From Salaquimonas sp041736675 (lineage in GTDB: Bacteria; Pseudomonadota; Alphaproteobacteria; Rhizobiales; Rhizobiaceae), in contig JBGSTD010000013.1 in the NCBI GenBank assembly GCA_041736675.1, positions 6,447-70,446 on the forward strand: DNA of 64,000 nucleotides. Reading direction: 5' to 3'. Position numbers and translations under genes: made by a program. Positions 34,477-43,645 of the stretch are shown here, one piece after another; positions within the stretch are counted from its first letter, which is position 1, and each line of letters begins with the position of its first letter. Below the pieces are notes generated by a model. It was not told where the DNA came from, ran no database searches, and worked only from the letters and a program-made list of their open reading frames with translations.

Positions 34477-36088
34477 CTGCAGATACCGGCGCTCGACCGG
34501 TTATTTCAGAGATCATTTTCTCTGCTTCAGCCAATTCGATGAAAGTTCGGTGCTTCCACTCGGGACGCTCGTTGGGATAATCGGTGCGGAAGTGCCCGCC
34601 CCGGCTTTCCTTGCGGTTGAACGCAGAAACAGCGATCATTTTCGCTGTTGCCAGGGTGTTGGCAAACCGGTTGGAACGGTTGTTACGCTCCAAATCATCA
34701 ATTGCCTTGATCGCCTCGATCATACCGTCATTATCGCGAATTACGCCGACCCTTGCGCTCATTACTGAGCGCAATTTTTTCATTGCCGCATCGTCTACAT
34801 CGGTCACTACATCATCATTGAGGCCGGATTTGTCTTTCCAGGCCGCGGTGCGCGAATCGGGCAACAGGCCGGAGATATTGTTGGCAATGCGCCCGGCGAA
34901 TACGACAGCCTCAAGCAGCGAATTCGAGGCCAGCCGATTGGCGCCATGTGCACCGGTTGAAGTGACCTCACCGCAGGCCCAAAGTCCGTCAAGTGTTGAA
35001 CGTCCGTCACTGTCTGTCAATATTCCACCCATGAAGTAATGAGCAGCCGGAATTACCGGGATAAGGTCATTTGCCGGGTCAATTCCAGCGTCTATGCAAT
35101 AGCCATAAACGGTCGGAAACTCGTCTTTGAAATGCTCGCCAACTGCTGTTCTGCAATCAAGAAACGCGCCGCGCCCGGCCATGACCTCGGCAAAAATTCC
35201 GCGAGCCACAATATCGCGCGGAGCCAGTTCGCCATTGGGATTGATCTTGAGCATGAACCTTTCACCAGCCCTGTTGAGCAGCGTACAACCTTCGCCTCGC
35301 AATGCCTCGGTTGCTAGCGGCGCAGGGTCCTTGCCGACATCAATGGCGGTGGGATGGAACTGCACGAATTCGGTATCCGCCAGCATCGCACCAGCGCGCG
35401 CTGCCATGCCGATACCACCGCCCCGAGCCTCGGTCGGATTGGTGGTTACTTCATAGATATGGCCAATGCCGCCTGCGGCCATGACAACCGCGCGAGCGGG
35501 GAAAGCGATGCGCCTCGGTGATTTGCCTGCGTCAGGTCTTGCGATCAGCCCTGTGACAAACCGACCGGTGGTGGTGATTTCTTCGGCCACATAGCCTTCC
35601 ATCAGGCGGATGCTCGGCGTGTTTTTGACTGCTGCAACCAATGCTTCCATGATTGCACGCCCTGCCATGTCGCCGCGCACACGAACAACGCGATTTTCCG
35701 AATGGGCTGCCTCGCGGGAGGTTTGCAACCGGCCTTCAAGATCGCGGTCAAAGGGTACACCGAATTCAAGCAGGTCATGAATGCGTCCGGCAGCCTCGGA
35801 TGCCATCAGTCGGGCTATCTTTTCATCCACAATACCAGCGCCTGCCGCCAAAGTGTCGGCAACATGTTTTTCCACCGTATCACCGGGTGAAACGGCAGCG
35901 GCAATTCCCGCCTGCGCCCAGGCAGATGATGCGCCTTTTCCAATAGGTGCTGCAGCAACGATGGTTACAGGACGCGGTGCAAGCTTTAGCGCACAAAAAA
36001 GGCCGGCAAGGCCGCCACCGACGATGACAACATCATCAATACCGGATCGGGATTGCGGCGGGAAAAGTTCTGCTTGTCTATCTACCAT
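34466..36088 (-). CDS. nadB: L-aspartate oxidase
   Basis: FAD enzyme that oxidises aspartate to iminoaspartate, the substrate of NadA. 540 aa. Dinucleotide motif VIVGGGLAGLFCALKLA near the N-terminus; SSAWAQAGIAAAV, RGGGIGMAARAGA and GEVTSTGAHGANRLASNSLLE are family motifs. ATG 36088 is chosen because codons upstream of it lie in the dispersed repeat at 36094-36175. An alternative ATG at 36100 is inside the repeat. Second gene of nadABC. Confidence 0.95.
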   Translation of the reverse strand: MVDRQAELFPPQSRSGIDDVVIVGGGLAGLFCALKLAPRPVTIVAAAPIGKGASSAWAQAGIAAAVSPGDTVEKHVADTLAAGAGIVDEKIARLMASEAAGRIHDLLEFGVPFDRDLEGRLQTSREAAHSENRVVRVRGDMAGRAIMEALVAAVKNTPSIRLMEGYVAEEITTTGRFVTGLIARPDAGKSPRRIAFPARAVVMAAGGIGHIYEVTTNPTEARGGGIGMAARAGAMLADTEFVQFHPTAIDVGKDPAPLATEALRGEGCTLLNRAGERFMLKINPNGELAPRDIVARGIFAEVMAGRGAFLDCRTAVGEHFKDEFPTVYGYCIDAGIDPANDLIPVIPAAHYFMGGILTDSDGRSTLDGLWACGEVTSTGAHGANRLASNSLLEAVVFAGRIANNISGLLPDSRTAAWKDKSGLNDDVVTDVDDAAMKKLRSVMSARVGVIRDNDGMIEAIKAIDDLERNNRSNRFANTLATAKMIAVSAFNRKESRGGHFRTDYPNERPEWKHRTFIELAEAEKMISEITGRAPVSAVAS

Positions 36089-36093
36089 TTGTC

Positions 36094-36175
36094 TAGTCAT
36101 CCTCGGGCTTGTCCCGAGGACCCAGCCCATTCACATTTTCAAACCGGGTCCTCGGAACAAGCCCGAGGATGACTA
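36094..36175. repeat. 30-bp inverted repeat between nadA and nadB
   Basis: Arms at 36094-36123 and 36146-36175 match as reverse complements at 29 of 30 positions, around a 22-base loop. The core CATCCTCGGGCTTGTCCCGA resembles a repeat I recall as common in alphaproteobacterial genomes. It lies inside the nad operon and reaches to within six bases of the nadB start; its AGGA could even serve as the nadB ribosome site. Likely a miniature inverted-repeat element. Confidence 0.88.
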
Positions 36176-36190
36176 ATTTTTTTATCGCAC

Positions 36191-37279
36191 TCAATTCGGC
36201 TTCAGATTGACCATGCGCTCGACAGCGCGGCGGGCTTTTTTGGCCATGGCAGGATCGACCAGAACTTCCTCTTTCATATAGACGAGACTTTCGAGGATCT
36301 TGGGCAGCGTGATACGTTTCATGTGCGGGCAAAGATTGCACGGCTTGATGAACTCAACGCCCTTTGCCTCTTTCTCGATATTGGAAGCCATGGAGCATTC
36401 GGTTACCAGCAGCACTTTTGCGCCGGGTTTGCGGGTCTTGGCGTATTCAATCATGCCCGCGGTTGAGCCCGCATAGTCACAAACCGCGATCACCGATGGC
36501 GGGCATTCGGGATGGCCGATGATCTGGATGGAGGGGTCGGCCTTTTTATATGCCAGCAGCTCTTCGGCGGTGAACCTCTCATGCACTTCGCAATGGCCCG
36601 CCCAGGTGAGAATTTTTTTCTTGGTCTGCTTGGCAACGTTTTGTGCCAGATATTCGTCAGGGATCAAAAATACCGTGTCCGACTCAAAACTCTCGACCAC
36701 GCGGACAGCGTTGGAAGACGTGCAGCAAATATCGCTTTCGGCTTTCACTTCAGCCGAGGTGTTGACATAGGTGACAATCGGGACCCCTGGATGGGCTTCA
36801 CGCAGCAGGCGAATATCAGCGGCTGTGATCGACTCGGCAAGCGAGCACCCTGCCCGCATGTCCGGAATCAAAACGGTTTTGTCCGGATTGAGCAGTTTTG
36901 ATGTTTCAGCCATGAAGTGAACGCCGCACTGGATGATCACGTCTTCTTTCACCAGCGTTGCCTCGCGTGCCAACTGCAGCGAGTCGCCGACAATATCAGC
37001 AACGCAGTGGTAAATTTCAGGTGTCTGGTAGTTATGGGCGAGAATGGCGGCGTTACGCTTTTTCTTTAGTTTGTTGATCCAGTAGACATAGGGCGCATGG
37101 ATCGGCCATTCGATTTCCGGAATGTGATGACGGACTTTTTCATAAAGCGGAGCGGTCGCCTTTGCGATAGCCGGCGTATAGGTCAAATCAGGCATTTCCA
37201 ATACGCCGAAACGCTCGGCTGCCGACAATTGTTTGCTGCTGCCTTTTACCGGTTTCATGCTCTGGGCTGACAATGACAT
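36191..37279 (-). CDS. nadA: Quinolinate synthase
   Basis: 4Fe-4S enzyme that condenses iminoaspartate with dihydroxyacetone phosphate. 362 aa. Probable cluster cysteines are in IIQCGVHFMAETSK, GHPECPP and KPCNLCPHMKRI; AILAHNYQTPEI is the substrate-binding signature. ATG 37279 has GGAGG five bases upstream; a frame open to 37360 adds residues that overlap the promoter region. First gene of nadABC, with a palindrome 28 bases before the start. Confidence 0.96.
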   Translation of the reverse strand: MSLSAQSMKPVKGSSKQLSAAERFGVLEMPDLTYTPAIAKATAPLYEKVRHHIPEIEWPIHAPYVYWINKLKKKRNAAILAHNYQTPEIYHCVADIVGDSLQLAREATLVKEDVIIQCGVHFMAETSKLLNPDKTVLIPDMRAGCSLAESITAADIRLLREAHPGVPIVTYVNTSAEVKAESDICCTSSNAVRVVESFESDTVFLIPDEYLAQNVAKQTKKKILTWAGHCEVHERFTAEELLAYKKADPSIQIIGHPECPPSVIAVCDYAGSTAGMIEYAKTRKPGAKVLLVTECSMASNIEKEAKGVEFIKPCNLCPHMKRITLPKILESLVYMKEEVLVDPAMAKKARRAVERMVNLKPN

Positions 37280-37306
37280 GACGTCCTCCAATTCCGCCTC
37301 CAACTT

Positions 37307-37323
37307 ATGCTCAAAATGAGTAT
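37307..37323 (-). promoter_or_regulatory. Palindrome in the nadA promoter, probable NadQ/NrtR-type site
   Basis: Read on the minus strand: ATACTCA-TTT-TGAGCAT, with one mismatch between the arms. A possible -10 box TATACT overlaps the first arm (37319-37324). Repression of nadABC by the Nudix-HTH protein encoded at 30577-31563 is the natural reading; I recall a similar motif being predicted for NadQ but cannot verify it here. Confidence 0.5.
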
Positions 37324-37447
37324 AACATTGGTGAAAAAACAAGCCTGCGAACAGGCTCATTTTATGTATGACAACATTATACTTTATTCAAGTGCCCGAA
37401 GGCCAATTCTGCAATCAGCCTGAACAAATTGAAATACAGTTCAAGCG

Positions 37448-40297
37448 TCAAGTCGCGGTTGGCGCCTCATCTAGATCGGCAGCGTCGTCCTGCTCTCCGC
37501 GATCCTGCTTGCGAAGCAACCGCTGATAAAACCGTCCGATAATCAGCAAGGAGGCCCCAAGTCCAAGGAACGAAAAGGCCCTCATTGCCCCTGTCAATTC
37601 GGAAAGATCGAACAGGAATACCTTACAAATGGTCAATCCGATCAGTATCCCTGATGCTGCCCTTATAGGCAGGGAGCTCAGCCTGACACCGGCTGCCAAC
37701 ACCAAACCACCCAGCAATAGCCAAACTGCGGAATAGGACCAAAGCTCCTGATCACTGGTTGATCGCGACAGGTAGATGAATTCACCCTGATAATAATGTC
37801 GCATCATGGCAGTCGGGTATACAAACAGTAACAGGCCCGAGAGTGCGGCATAATTAAGCGTATACCAGCGGGGACGGATTGGTCTTGCCATATAGGCGAC
37901 GATTGCTGCGAGTATTCCGGAAATCAGGTACGCAGGCAGAAGAAGATTGAAAAATGCCCCCTGCCCTATGCTTGCAGGCACAAATAGCGGATTGTGGACG
38001 ATCAGCAACCCAAAAACAAGCATCAAAGCGCCTAGACCGCCTGCAACCAGCGCTGCCTTGTCAAACAAGGTATCAGACGTGTAGCGGGCCAGCCTTTGAA
38101 GGCCGATTGCAAAACTGAGTGCCGCAATGGATTGAGCCGCCATCTCTTCGAGCGATACGCGGGAACTGGCTATATCGCCGTCCGTCAGCCAATGGCGGAT
38201 TTCCATTCCCACAAACAGGCCGAATGCGGCCATGCCTATTGCCATCGTTGCAGCGCCCTCGCGTTCTGCGCCGTTCCTGCGCATCAGGTGCCCGCCTGCC
38301 AAAATGGCGAATGCAGGCAATGCAACGAGGGGAATTAGGCTGTTGAGAAATGGTGTCGAACCGATCTCGAATTGGGCATAGGGCGCGTTGAAATAAAGTG
38401 CAATACCTGAAAGCACGGCAGCAGCCACTGACAGCCGTGCAATAATCCAGAGCGAACGGCGAGAGTAAACAAACGCGATGGCAAGCGATGCCATGGCAAA
38501 ACCTAGTGGCATCCATCCTTTGGAAAAAGACACTGCTATGGCAAATGAAACGAGGGAAACCGCAGCCACTGCAAATGCTGCCGGTGCTGGCGCTGTCAGA
38601 TCATCTGCGCGCTGGCGTGAAAAACTTTCGGTAAGCGCTGCAAATCCGGCTGCTGCACCAGTTGCTATCAAACCGAAAACCATGCGCGTTTCAAACGGTG
38701 CAATTCGCAAATAAGAAATGAGAATGGCGAGAAACGCTATGCCGCTGGCCGTGCTCGCCAACCATCCAGCCAACAGGCGTGCAGTGGTGTTGGCCCGCCA
38801 TGCTTCGTAAATCGCAAATAGTGCCGGAGGCACAGCAACCATCGCCACGGATTGTACATACCCGGATATGTCTGGCGGTACCATGCCTTTTACCAAATCT
38901 GCAGTCCGGTTCATACCCGGCAAATCAACCAGCGGAAGCTGGATCTTCAAAACTGTCAGCGTAACCACAAACCCGCCAACAACCGCGACCGGCACATTGG
39001 CGGGCGAATAAGCCACGACGCCAATCATGATCATGGCAAGCAAAAGGCCGGTTGGAACTCCGGGAAGATTTACGTTAACCGCCAACTGCACGAGAAAACC
39101 GACTGTCAACGAGGCGAAAGCAACAAGGGCAACCCGCTGTATGGGCAAATCGACTGATGGCTTGAGGCGCTCCTCAACTTTCCAGGCGAAGGCACCTGCA
39201 TAGACTATCGCGAGACCAACAAGCAATATTGCGCCTGCCAATCCGGTGGATGGCGAATAAACGTTTGCAGCCATCATTGTCCAGAAAGTGGCTCCAATAA
39301 TTCCCGCATAAGCAAGCCACAACCAACCGCGCACACGGGCCATTGCCATGACGCATGCTGTAACAATCAATATATGAATCGATAGCACCATTGGATTGGG
39401 CGTAGATGACGAAACCAGGATCGGTGTTGCATATGAACCTAGAACACCGAACGCAGCCAGTTTTGGTCCATGAATTATTGCAAGAACCAGTGTAGCAAGT
39501 CCAGTCACTGTTAATCCGGTAAAGGCAATGCCAGGCCCGACAAATCCGTAAAGTGCATGTGCGGCATATATGGTAGCAAAGGCAGCAATCGAGCCAACCC
39601 CAGTAAGGATGCCAGGTATATCAGCTTTCTCAAACACAGAAATATCGAGTTTCCGATCATAGCGGCGCAGCCATTCACCACCAGTAAACAACGCCGCAGC
39701 CAGCGCAAAACCCAACGCTATGCGTGTCCTCGGCCCAAGAAGCCCCACTTCAATCGTGTATCGAACCAGAAAGACAGCACCGAGCGCAATTGCAATCCCG
39801 CCGAGAATTACGGTCCAGCGTTCACCGATAAGTTTTTCAAAATCGGCAGCACTTCTTCCTTTGCGTGCGGCAGGCTCTGCGACAGCAGCCACGTTTTCCT
39901 GATTGCCATAAAGCTCGGATTCAACATCACCAGTTGCCGCTTCTGCTTCATCATCCCGTCCACTCGATTTATCCGGATCTGGTCCAGTGTCATTGGCGCC
40001 CTTCCCGATCTCCCTAATTGAAGCAGATTCGCTAATGACATCCGGCTCTTGCCTTTTTGCCGCGATTATCGGGTTATTGCCAGATTCAGATGGTTCGACA
40101 ACTTCGTTCCCATCGAAAGCGGCTCTCTGAAACTTCAACTCCAGGACTTTGAGAAAATCAGATAGGTTTGCAATCTGTAATTCCAACGCAAATACGCGCG
40201 CGCGCAGAGTAACTGCAAAGATTACACTGGCAACCGGAATAGCCACCACGAAAAAAACAACCAGAACAACCAACCCGCCAATGTTTCCCAAAATCAC
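37448..40297 (-). CDS. DUF2339 giant membrane protein
   Basis: 949 aa. An N-terminal helix (GGLVVLVVFFVVAIPVASVI) is followed by a coiled-coil-like stretch and an acidic linker to about residue 150. The rest is almost continuous hydrophobic helices, well over 20, of the DUF2339 type. KLIGERWTVILGGIAIALGAVFLV-like sequence at about 155 begins the conserved domain. The start may be GTG 40297 or TTG 40291, which is better spaced from GGGAGG. Function unknown; the layout suggests an envelope or polymer role. Confidence 0.88.
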   Translation of the reverse strand: MILGNIGGLVVLVVFFVVAIPVASVIFAVTLRARVFALELQIANLSDFLKVLELKFQRAAFDGNEVVEPSESGNNPIIAAKRQEPDVISESASIREIGKGANDTGPDPDKSSGRDDEAEAATGDVESELYGNQENVAAVAEPAARKGRSAADFEKLIGERWTVILGGIAIALGAVFLVRYTIEVGLLGPRTRIALGFALAAALFTGGEWLRRYDRKLDISVFEKADIPGILTGVGSIAAFATIYAAHALYGFVGPGIAFTGLTVTGLATLVLAIIHGPKLAAFGVLGSYATPILVSSSTPNPMVLSIHILIVTACVMAMARVRGWLWLAYAGIIGATFWTMMAANVYSPSTGLAGAILLVGLAIVYAGAFAWKVEERLKPSVDLPIQRVALVAFASLTVGFLVQLAVNVNLPGVPTGLLLAMIMIGVVAYSPANVPVAVVGGFVVTLTVLKIQLPLVDLPGMNRTADLVKGMVPPDISGYVQSVAMVAVPPALFAIYEAWRANTTARLLAGWLASTASGIAFLAILISYLRIAPFETRMVFGLIATGAAAGFAALTESFSRQRADDLTAPAPAAFAVAAVSLVSFAIAVSFSKGWMPLGFAMASLAIAFVYSRRSLWIIARLSVAAAVLSGIALYFNAPYAQFEIGSTPFLNSLIPLVALPAFAILAGGHLMRRNGAEREGAATMAIGMAAFGLFVGMEIRHWLTDGDIASSRVSLEEMAAQSIAALSFAIGLQRLARYTSDTLFDKAALVAGGLGALMLVFGLLIVHNPLFVPASIGQGAFFNLLLPAYLISGILAAIVAYMARPIRPRWYTLNYAALSGLLLFVYPTAMMRHYYQGEFIYLSRSTSDQELWSYSAVWLLLGGLVLAAGVRLSSLPIRAASGILIGLTICKVFLFDLSELTGAMRAFSFLGLGASLLIIGRFYQRLLRKQDRGEQDDAADLDEAPTAT

Positions 40298-40527
40298 CTC
40301 CCGGAAACGGTCACCACATGTGACGTAGACCGTCTACCTTGACAGTGCAATAGGCCCGCAGCACAACCTGTTGTTTTGCGACTACGCGATTTGGACAGAA
40401 GTTACCGAAGGTTAGAGCATGGTTAAACAAGCGATGAAATCTATTGACTTGACCGTTCTTTACGGCAGATGCATACCATGAGGAAAAATCAGCAGTGCTT
40501 CTTCTGATCAATTGAGAGTCTAAAGAA

Positions 40528-41754
40528 ATGAAGAGCGAAACAGCGCCGAGAAACCTGCCAATCCTGTTGGTTATCTGCGGATGCCTTATCGCAATGTTCA
40601 CCCTCGGGCCACGCTCGACCATGGGCTTTTTCCAGGATCCTATGCTTCAAGAGCGCGGTTGGGACCGCACGACATTCGGCCTTGCGATGGCAATCCAGAA
40701 CATCATCTGGGGTATAGGGCAGCCATTTTTTGGAGCAATTTCAGACCGTTACGGCACATGGCGGGTATTGGCCCTGTCGGGCATTTTCTACTCCAGTGGC
40801 CTTTACCTGATGTCCATTGCTGAATCCGCCACCATGCTGCACATTTCGGGTGGCGTATTGATTGGGCTAGGTATCGCGGCAGGCTCGTTCTCGATCGTCA
40901 TGGCGGCATTTGCGCGCAATGTGCCTGCAGACAAACGCACCATCGTATTTGGAATTGGCACTGCTGCCGGGTCAGCGGGCATGGCACTATTTGCCCCTCT
41001 GTCGGTCGCCATGATATCCAATCTTGGCTGGCAGGATTCGATGGTGTGGATGAGCTTTTTGATGCTTGCCATACCTGTGCTGGCAATTCCCTTTGTCAAA
41101 GGTGCCAAGGGCGGCAAGGCAACCCAGATTGAAATGGAACAGACTTTTGGCGAGGCGCTTAAAGAAGCGCTTGGCCACAAGAGCTATCTGTTACTGGTTT
41201 CAGGCTTTTTTGTCTGCGGCTTTCAGGTTGCCTTTATCACCGTGCATTTTCCGCCCTATCTCAATGAAATCGGCATCGAAGCAAAATATGCAGGCATAGC
41301 GCTGATGCTGATTGGACTGTTCAATATTGTTGGCTCGATTGCTTCGGGGTTTATCGGCCAGCGTTACTCAAAGCCGATTTTCCTGTCCCTGATCTATATC
41401 GGCCGCTCTATTGCTGTCACTGCCTTCCTGCTGCTGCCGCAAACGCCTACCAGCGTTGTCATTTTTGCCGCGGTCATGGGATTGTTGTGGCTGTCAACAG
41501 TAGCGCCAACCAATGGTCTTGTCGCAGGCATGTTCGGCACGCGCTATCTCGGCATGCTCGGCGGCGTGGTGTTTTTCTCCCACCAGATTGGCTCGTTCCT
41601 TGGGGTCTGGCTCGGAGGCTACCTGTTCGATCTGTTTGGCACCTATAATCCTGTCTGGTGGCTTGGGGTAGGTCTTGGCATCTTCGCCGCGATTGTGCAT
41701 TGGCCAATCCAGGAAGCGGCTGTGGTTCGCCCCGGTTTCAGCCCTGCAGAATAG
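40528..41754 (+). CDS. MFS transporter
   Basis: 408 aa with 12 predicted helices. The MFS loop 2-3 motif is GAISDRYGTWRVLALSG. Overall resemblance is to the oxalate/formate-antiporter-like and monocarboxylate group (GPRSTMGFFQDPMLQERGW near helix 1). Substrate unknown. Its last 12 codons (VVRPGFSPAE and flank) are duplicated at 42991-43026. Confidence 0.9.
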   Translation: MKSETAPRNLPILLVICGCLIAMFTLGPRSTMGFFQDPMLQERGWDRTTFGLAMAIQNIIWGIGQPFFGAISDRYGTWRVLALSGIFYSSGLYLMSIAESATMLHISGGVLIGLGIAAGSFSIVMAAFARNVPADKRTIVFGIGTAAGSAGMALFAPLSVAMISNLGWQDSMVWMSFLMLAIPVLAIPFVKGAKGGKATQIEMEQTFGEALKEALGHKSYLLLVSGFFVCGFQVAFITVHFPPYLNEIGIEAKYAGIALMLIGLFNIVGSIASGFIGQRYSKPIFLSLIYIGRSIAVTAFLLLPQTPTSVVIFAAVMGLLWLSTVAPTNGLVAGMFGTRYLGMLGGVVFFSHQIGSFLGVWLGGYLFDLFGTYNPVWWLGVGLGIFAAIVHWPIQEAAVVRPGFSPAE

Positions 41755-41824
41755 TGCCGCCTAGGCTGCGCAACCGATTGTTTTTGGAAAGAATCAGCAA
41801 TAGATTCGGATTCAGGAGAGCGGG

Positions 41825-42937
41825 ATGCAAAACCAGCCGCCAACATCGCAACGCATGAAGATCGGCGAAGGCCGTATCAGCGGTGTGTTGTCCATCCTCT
41901 CGGGCGCGGTTGCCCTCGGAGCTGCGTTTTGCCTGCTTTTTCCGGAGTATCTCACCACTGAAGAATTTCGGGCCGCCTATCCCTCCTGGCTGTTCCGCTC
42001 GATGCTATTGGTGTGCATTGTGCTGGCTTTCGGGTTCGCCTTCTCCAGCTTCATCCTGAGCCGGAAATCGAAGCTCGGTTTAACAGGCGTGATCATCGCG
42101 ACCATTGCTGTCCTGGCGGGCAATGATGCGAGCGGTATTCCGCAGTCAAATCAAAGCCTGTGGAATGTCAGTGTCGACTGGCTGCTGATCGACATTATTG
42201 TTCTCGCTGTTATCTTCATTCCCATCGAACTGTTCCTGCCCAAACGGGAGGACCAGACCAAGTTTCACGATGAATGGAAAACCGATGCTGTCTATTTCGC
42301 CATCGCCCATCTTATTGTCCAGTACACAGCGATCGCGGTCAAACTTCCTGCCGAAGCCCTCCTTGTCGGAGAATGGATGGATCATATCCACGCAGCGGTT
42401 TCCCAACTGCCATTTGTCGCGCAATTGCTGCTGGCGATGCTCCTCGCGGATCTGTTCCAGTATGCCGTACACCGAGCCTTTCATTCAAACGTCACCCTCT
42501 GGCGTTTTCACGCCGTGCACCATTCGATCCGGACGATTGACTGGGTTGCAGGTTCGCGACTGCATCTAGTGGACGTGCTTGCCACGCGGGCGTTTTCCTA
42601 TCTACCACTTTATATGCTTGGACTGCCGGTAGAGGTATTTTACGCCTATGTGGCCATCGTCTCAATCCAGGCAGTTGCTGCCCATGCCAATACCAGAATC
42701 CCGTTTGGCCCCTTCAAATACATCCTTGTCACCCCACAATATCATCACTGGCATCACAGCGATGATCGTCGATTTCACGACAGGAATTTTGCCATTCACT
42801 TTCCGCTGATCGACTGGCTGTTTGGAACCTATTACCTGCCGGGTGACGCTTGGCCGGAATCAACAGGTCTTGGCGATGCGGTGATGCCGAAGGGATTCTG
42901 GCGGCAATTCCTGTATCCGTTCCGGTCAGGTGAGTAA
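41825..42937 (+). CDS. Sterol desaturase / fatty acid hydroxylase family protein
   Basis: 370 aa di-iron membrane enzyme. The eight-histidine clusters are present: HRAFH, HAVHH and HHWHH, with HANT in between. About six hydrophobic helices; the N-terminal three helices (residues 20-105) are an extra section before the catalytic domain. CAGGAG precedes the ATG. Substrate unknown; in bacteria the family includes hopanoid, carotenoid and lipid hydroxylases. A 36-bp direct repeat brackets this gene. Confidence 0.9.
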   Translation: MQNQPPTSQRMKIGEGRISGVLSILSGAVALGAAFCLLFPEYLTTEEFRAAYPSWLFRSMLLVCIVLAFGFAFSSFILSRKSKLGLTGVIIATIAVLAGNDASGIPQSNQSLWNVSVDWLLIDIIVLAVIFIPIELFLPKREDQTKFHDEWKTDAVYFAIAHLIVQYTAIAVKLPAEALLVGEWMDHIHAAVSQLPFVAQLLLAMLLADLFQYAVHRAFHSNVTLWRFHAVHHSIRTIDWVAGSRLHLVDVLATRAFSYLPLYMLGLPVEVFYAYVAIVSIQAVAAHANTRIPFGPFKYILVTPQYHHWHHSDDRRFHDRNFAIHFPLIDWLFGTYYLPGDAWPESTGLGDAVMPKGFWRQFLYPFRSGE

Positions 42938-42990
42938 CCGGTCGCGGGCTATTCCGTTTCAGTTAATTGATCCCAACTGGAAAATGGCAC

Positions 42991-43026
42991 CGGCCGTGGT
43001 TCGCCCCGGTTTCAGCCCTGCAGAAT
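42991..43026 (+). repeat. 36-bp direct repeat of the MFS gene 3' end
   Basis: This segment matches 41717-41752 at 35 of 36 positions (one T/C change). The first copy is the end of the MFS coding sequence; the second lies between the sterol-desaturase gene and mntR, outside any gene. The copies bracket the sterol-desaturase gene at a distance of 1274 bases, which suggests a past duplication or insertion event. The second copy has no start and is not translated. Confidence 0.9.
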
Positions 43027-43059
43027 CGTAGCGAACAAATATCCGGCTGATTTCGAAGA

Positions 43060-43494
43060 CTATTGCTTCTGGCTGTCCCGCAGGAACTTCTCAAAGGCTT
43101 TCAATGTCTTTTCGGAGACGTGATGCTCAATGCCTTCGGCGTCCATCTCGGCAATGGGTTCAGGCACACCGACCATGATCAGAACTTCGACCACCGTACG
43201 ATGACGAGCGCGAACCTTGTCTGCCAGTTCCGCACCCTCGTCCGTCAGGAAAATCCCGCGGTAGGGCCTTGAAGTCGCCAAACCCTCGCGTTTTAGTCTC
43301 GAAATCGCCTTGGTGGCTGTAGGCTGCGCAACTCCCATGCGCGAGGCGATGTCGGCGACTCGGGCTTCCCCAAGTTCTGCGATCAAATCGCCGATCATTT
43401 CGACATAGTCTTCAAGCAGGGCAAGGGACTGCATTTCGCGCGCGCGGGCAAACCGGTCTGCCTGATCCTTCGGTTTGATGTTTGTGTTCGACAT
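43060..43494 (-). CDS. mntR: Manganese-responsive regulator MntR
   Basis: 144-aa DtxR/MntR-type winged helix that represses manganese uptake when Mn2+ is bound. RVADIASRMGVAQPTATKAI is the recognition helix; the metal-binding dimer domain has E and H residues in DAEGIEHHVSEKTLKAFEKF. AGGAAG precedes the ATG. Divergent from mntH with two MntR-box-like palindromes between, so control of both genes is likely. Confidence 0.93.
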   Translation of the reverse strand: MSNTNIKPKDQADRFARAREMQSLALLEDYVEMIGDLIAELGEARVADIASRMGVAQPTATKAISRLKREGLATSRPYRGIFLTDEGAELADKVRARHRTVVEVLIMVGVPEPIAEMDAEGIEHHVSEKTLKAFEKFLRDSQKQ

Positions 43495-43526
43495 GCCTGC
43501 TTCCTGAAAGAGTGCGCGTGGAAGGT

Positions 43527-43545
43527 CTTATAGCCAAGGCTTTCA
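43527..43545. promoter_or_regulatory. MntR-box-like palindrome near mntR
   Basis: TATAGC-CAAG-GCTTTCA matches the E. coli MntR box pattern (CATAGCAAAGGCTATG) in its core and spacing, though the right arm is imperfect. It lies about 35 bases before the mntR start and may serve autoregulation. Confidence 0.55.
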
Positions 43546-43605
43546 TTTGACACCAGCTATAATAATTTTTGCAAGCCTGTTGAAATTAAAATTTATCCTT
43601 GCAAT

Positions 43606-43627
43606 AAATATAGCAATGGCTATATTT
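43606..43627. promoter_or_regulatory. MntR box upstream of mntH
   Basis: Perfect inverted repeat AAATATAGC-AATG-GCTATATTT, 19 bases before the mntH start. Spacing and sequence closely follow the known MntR recognition sequence, so manganese-dependent repression of mntH is very likely. Confidence 0.8.
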
Positions 43628-43645
43628 TTCAAAAATCTTCAGAGA

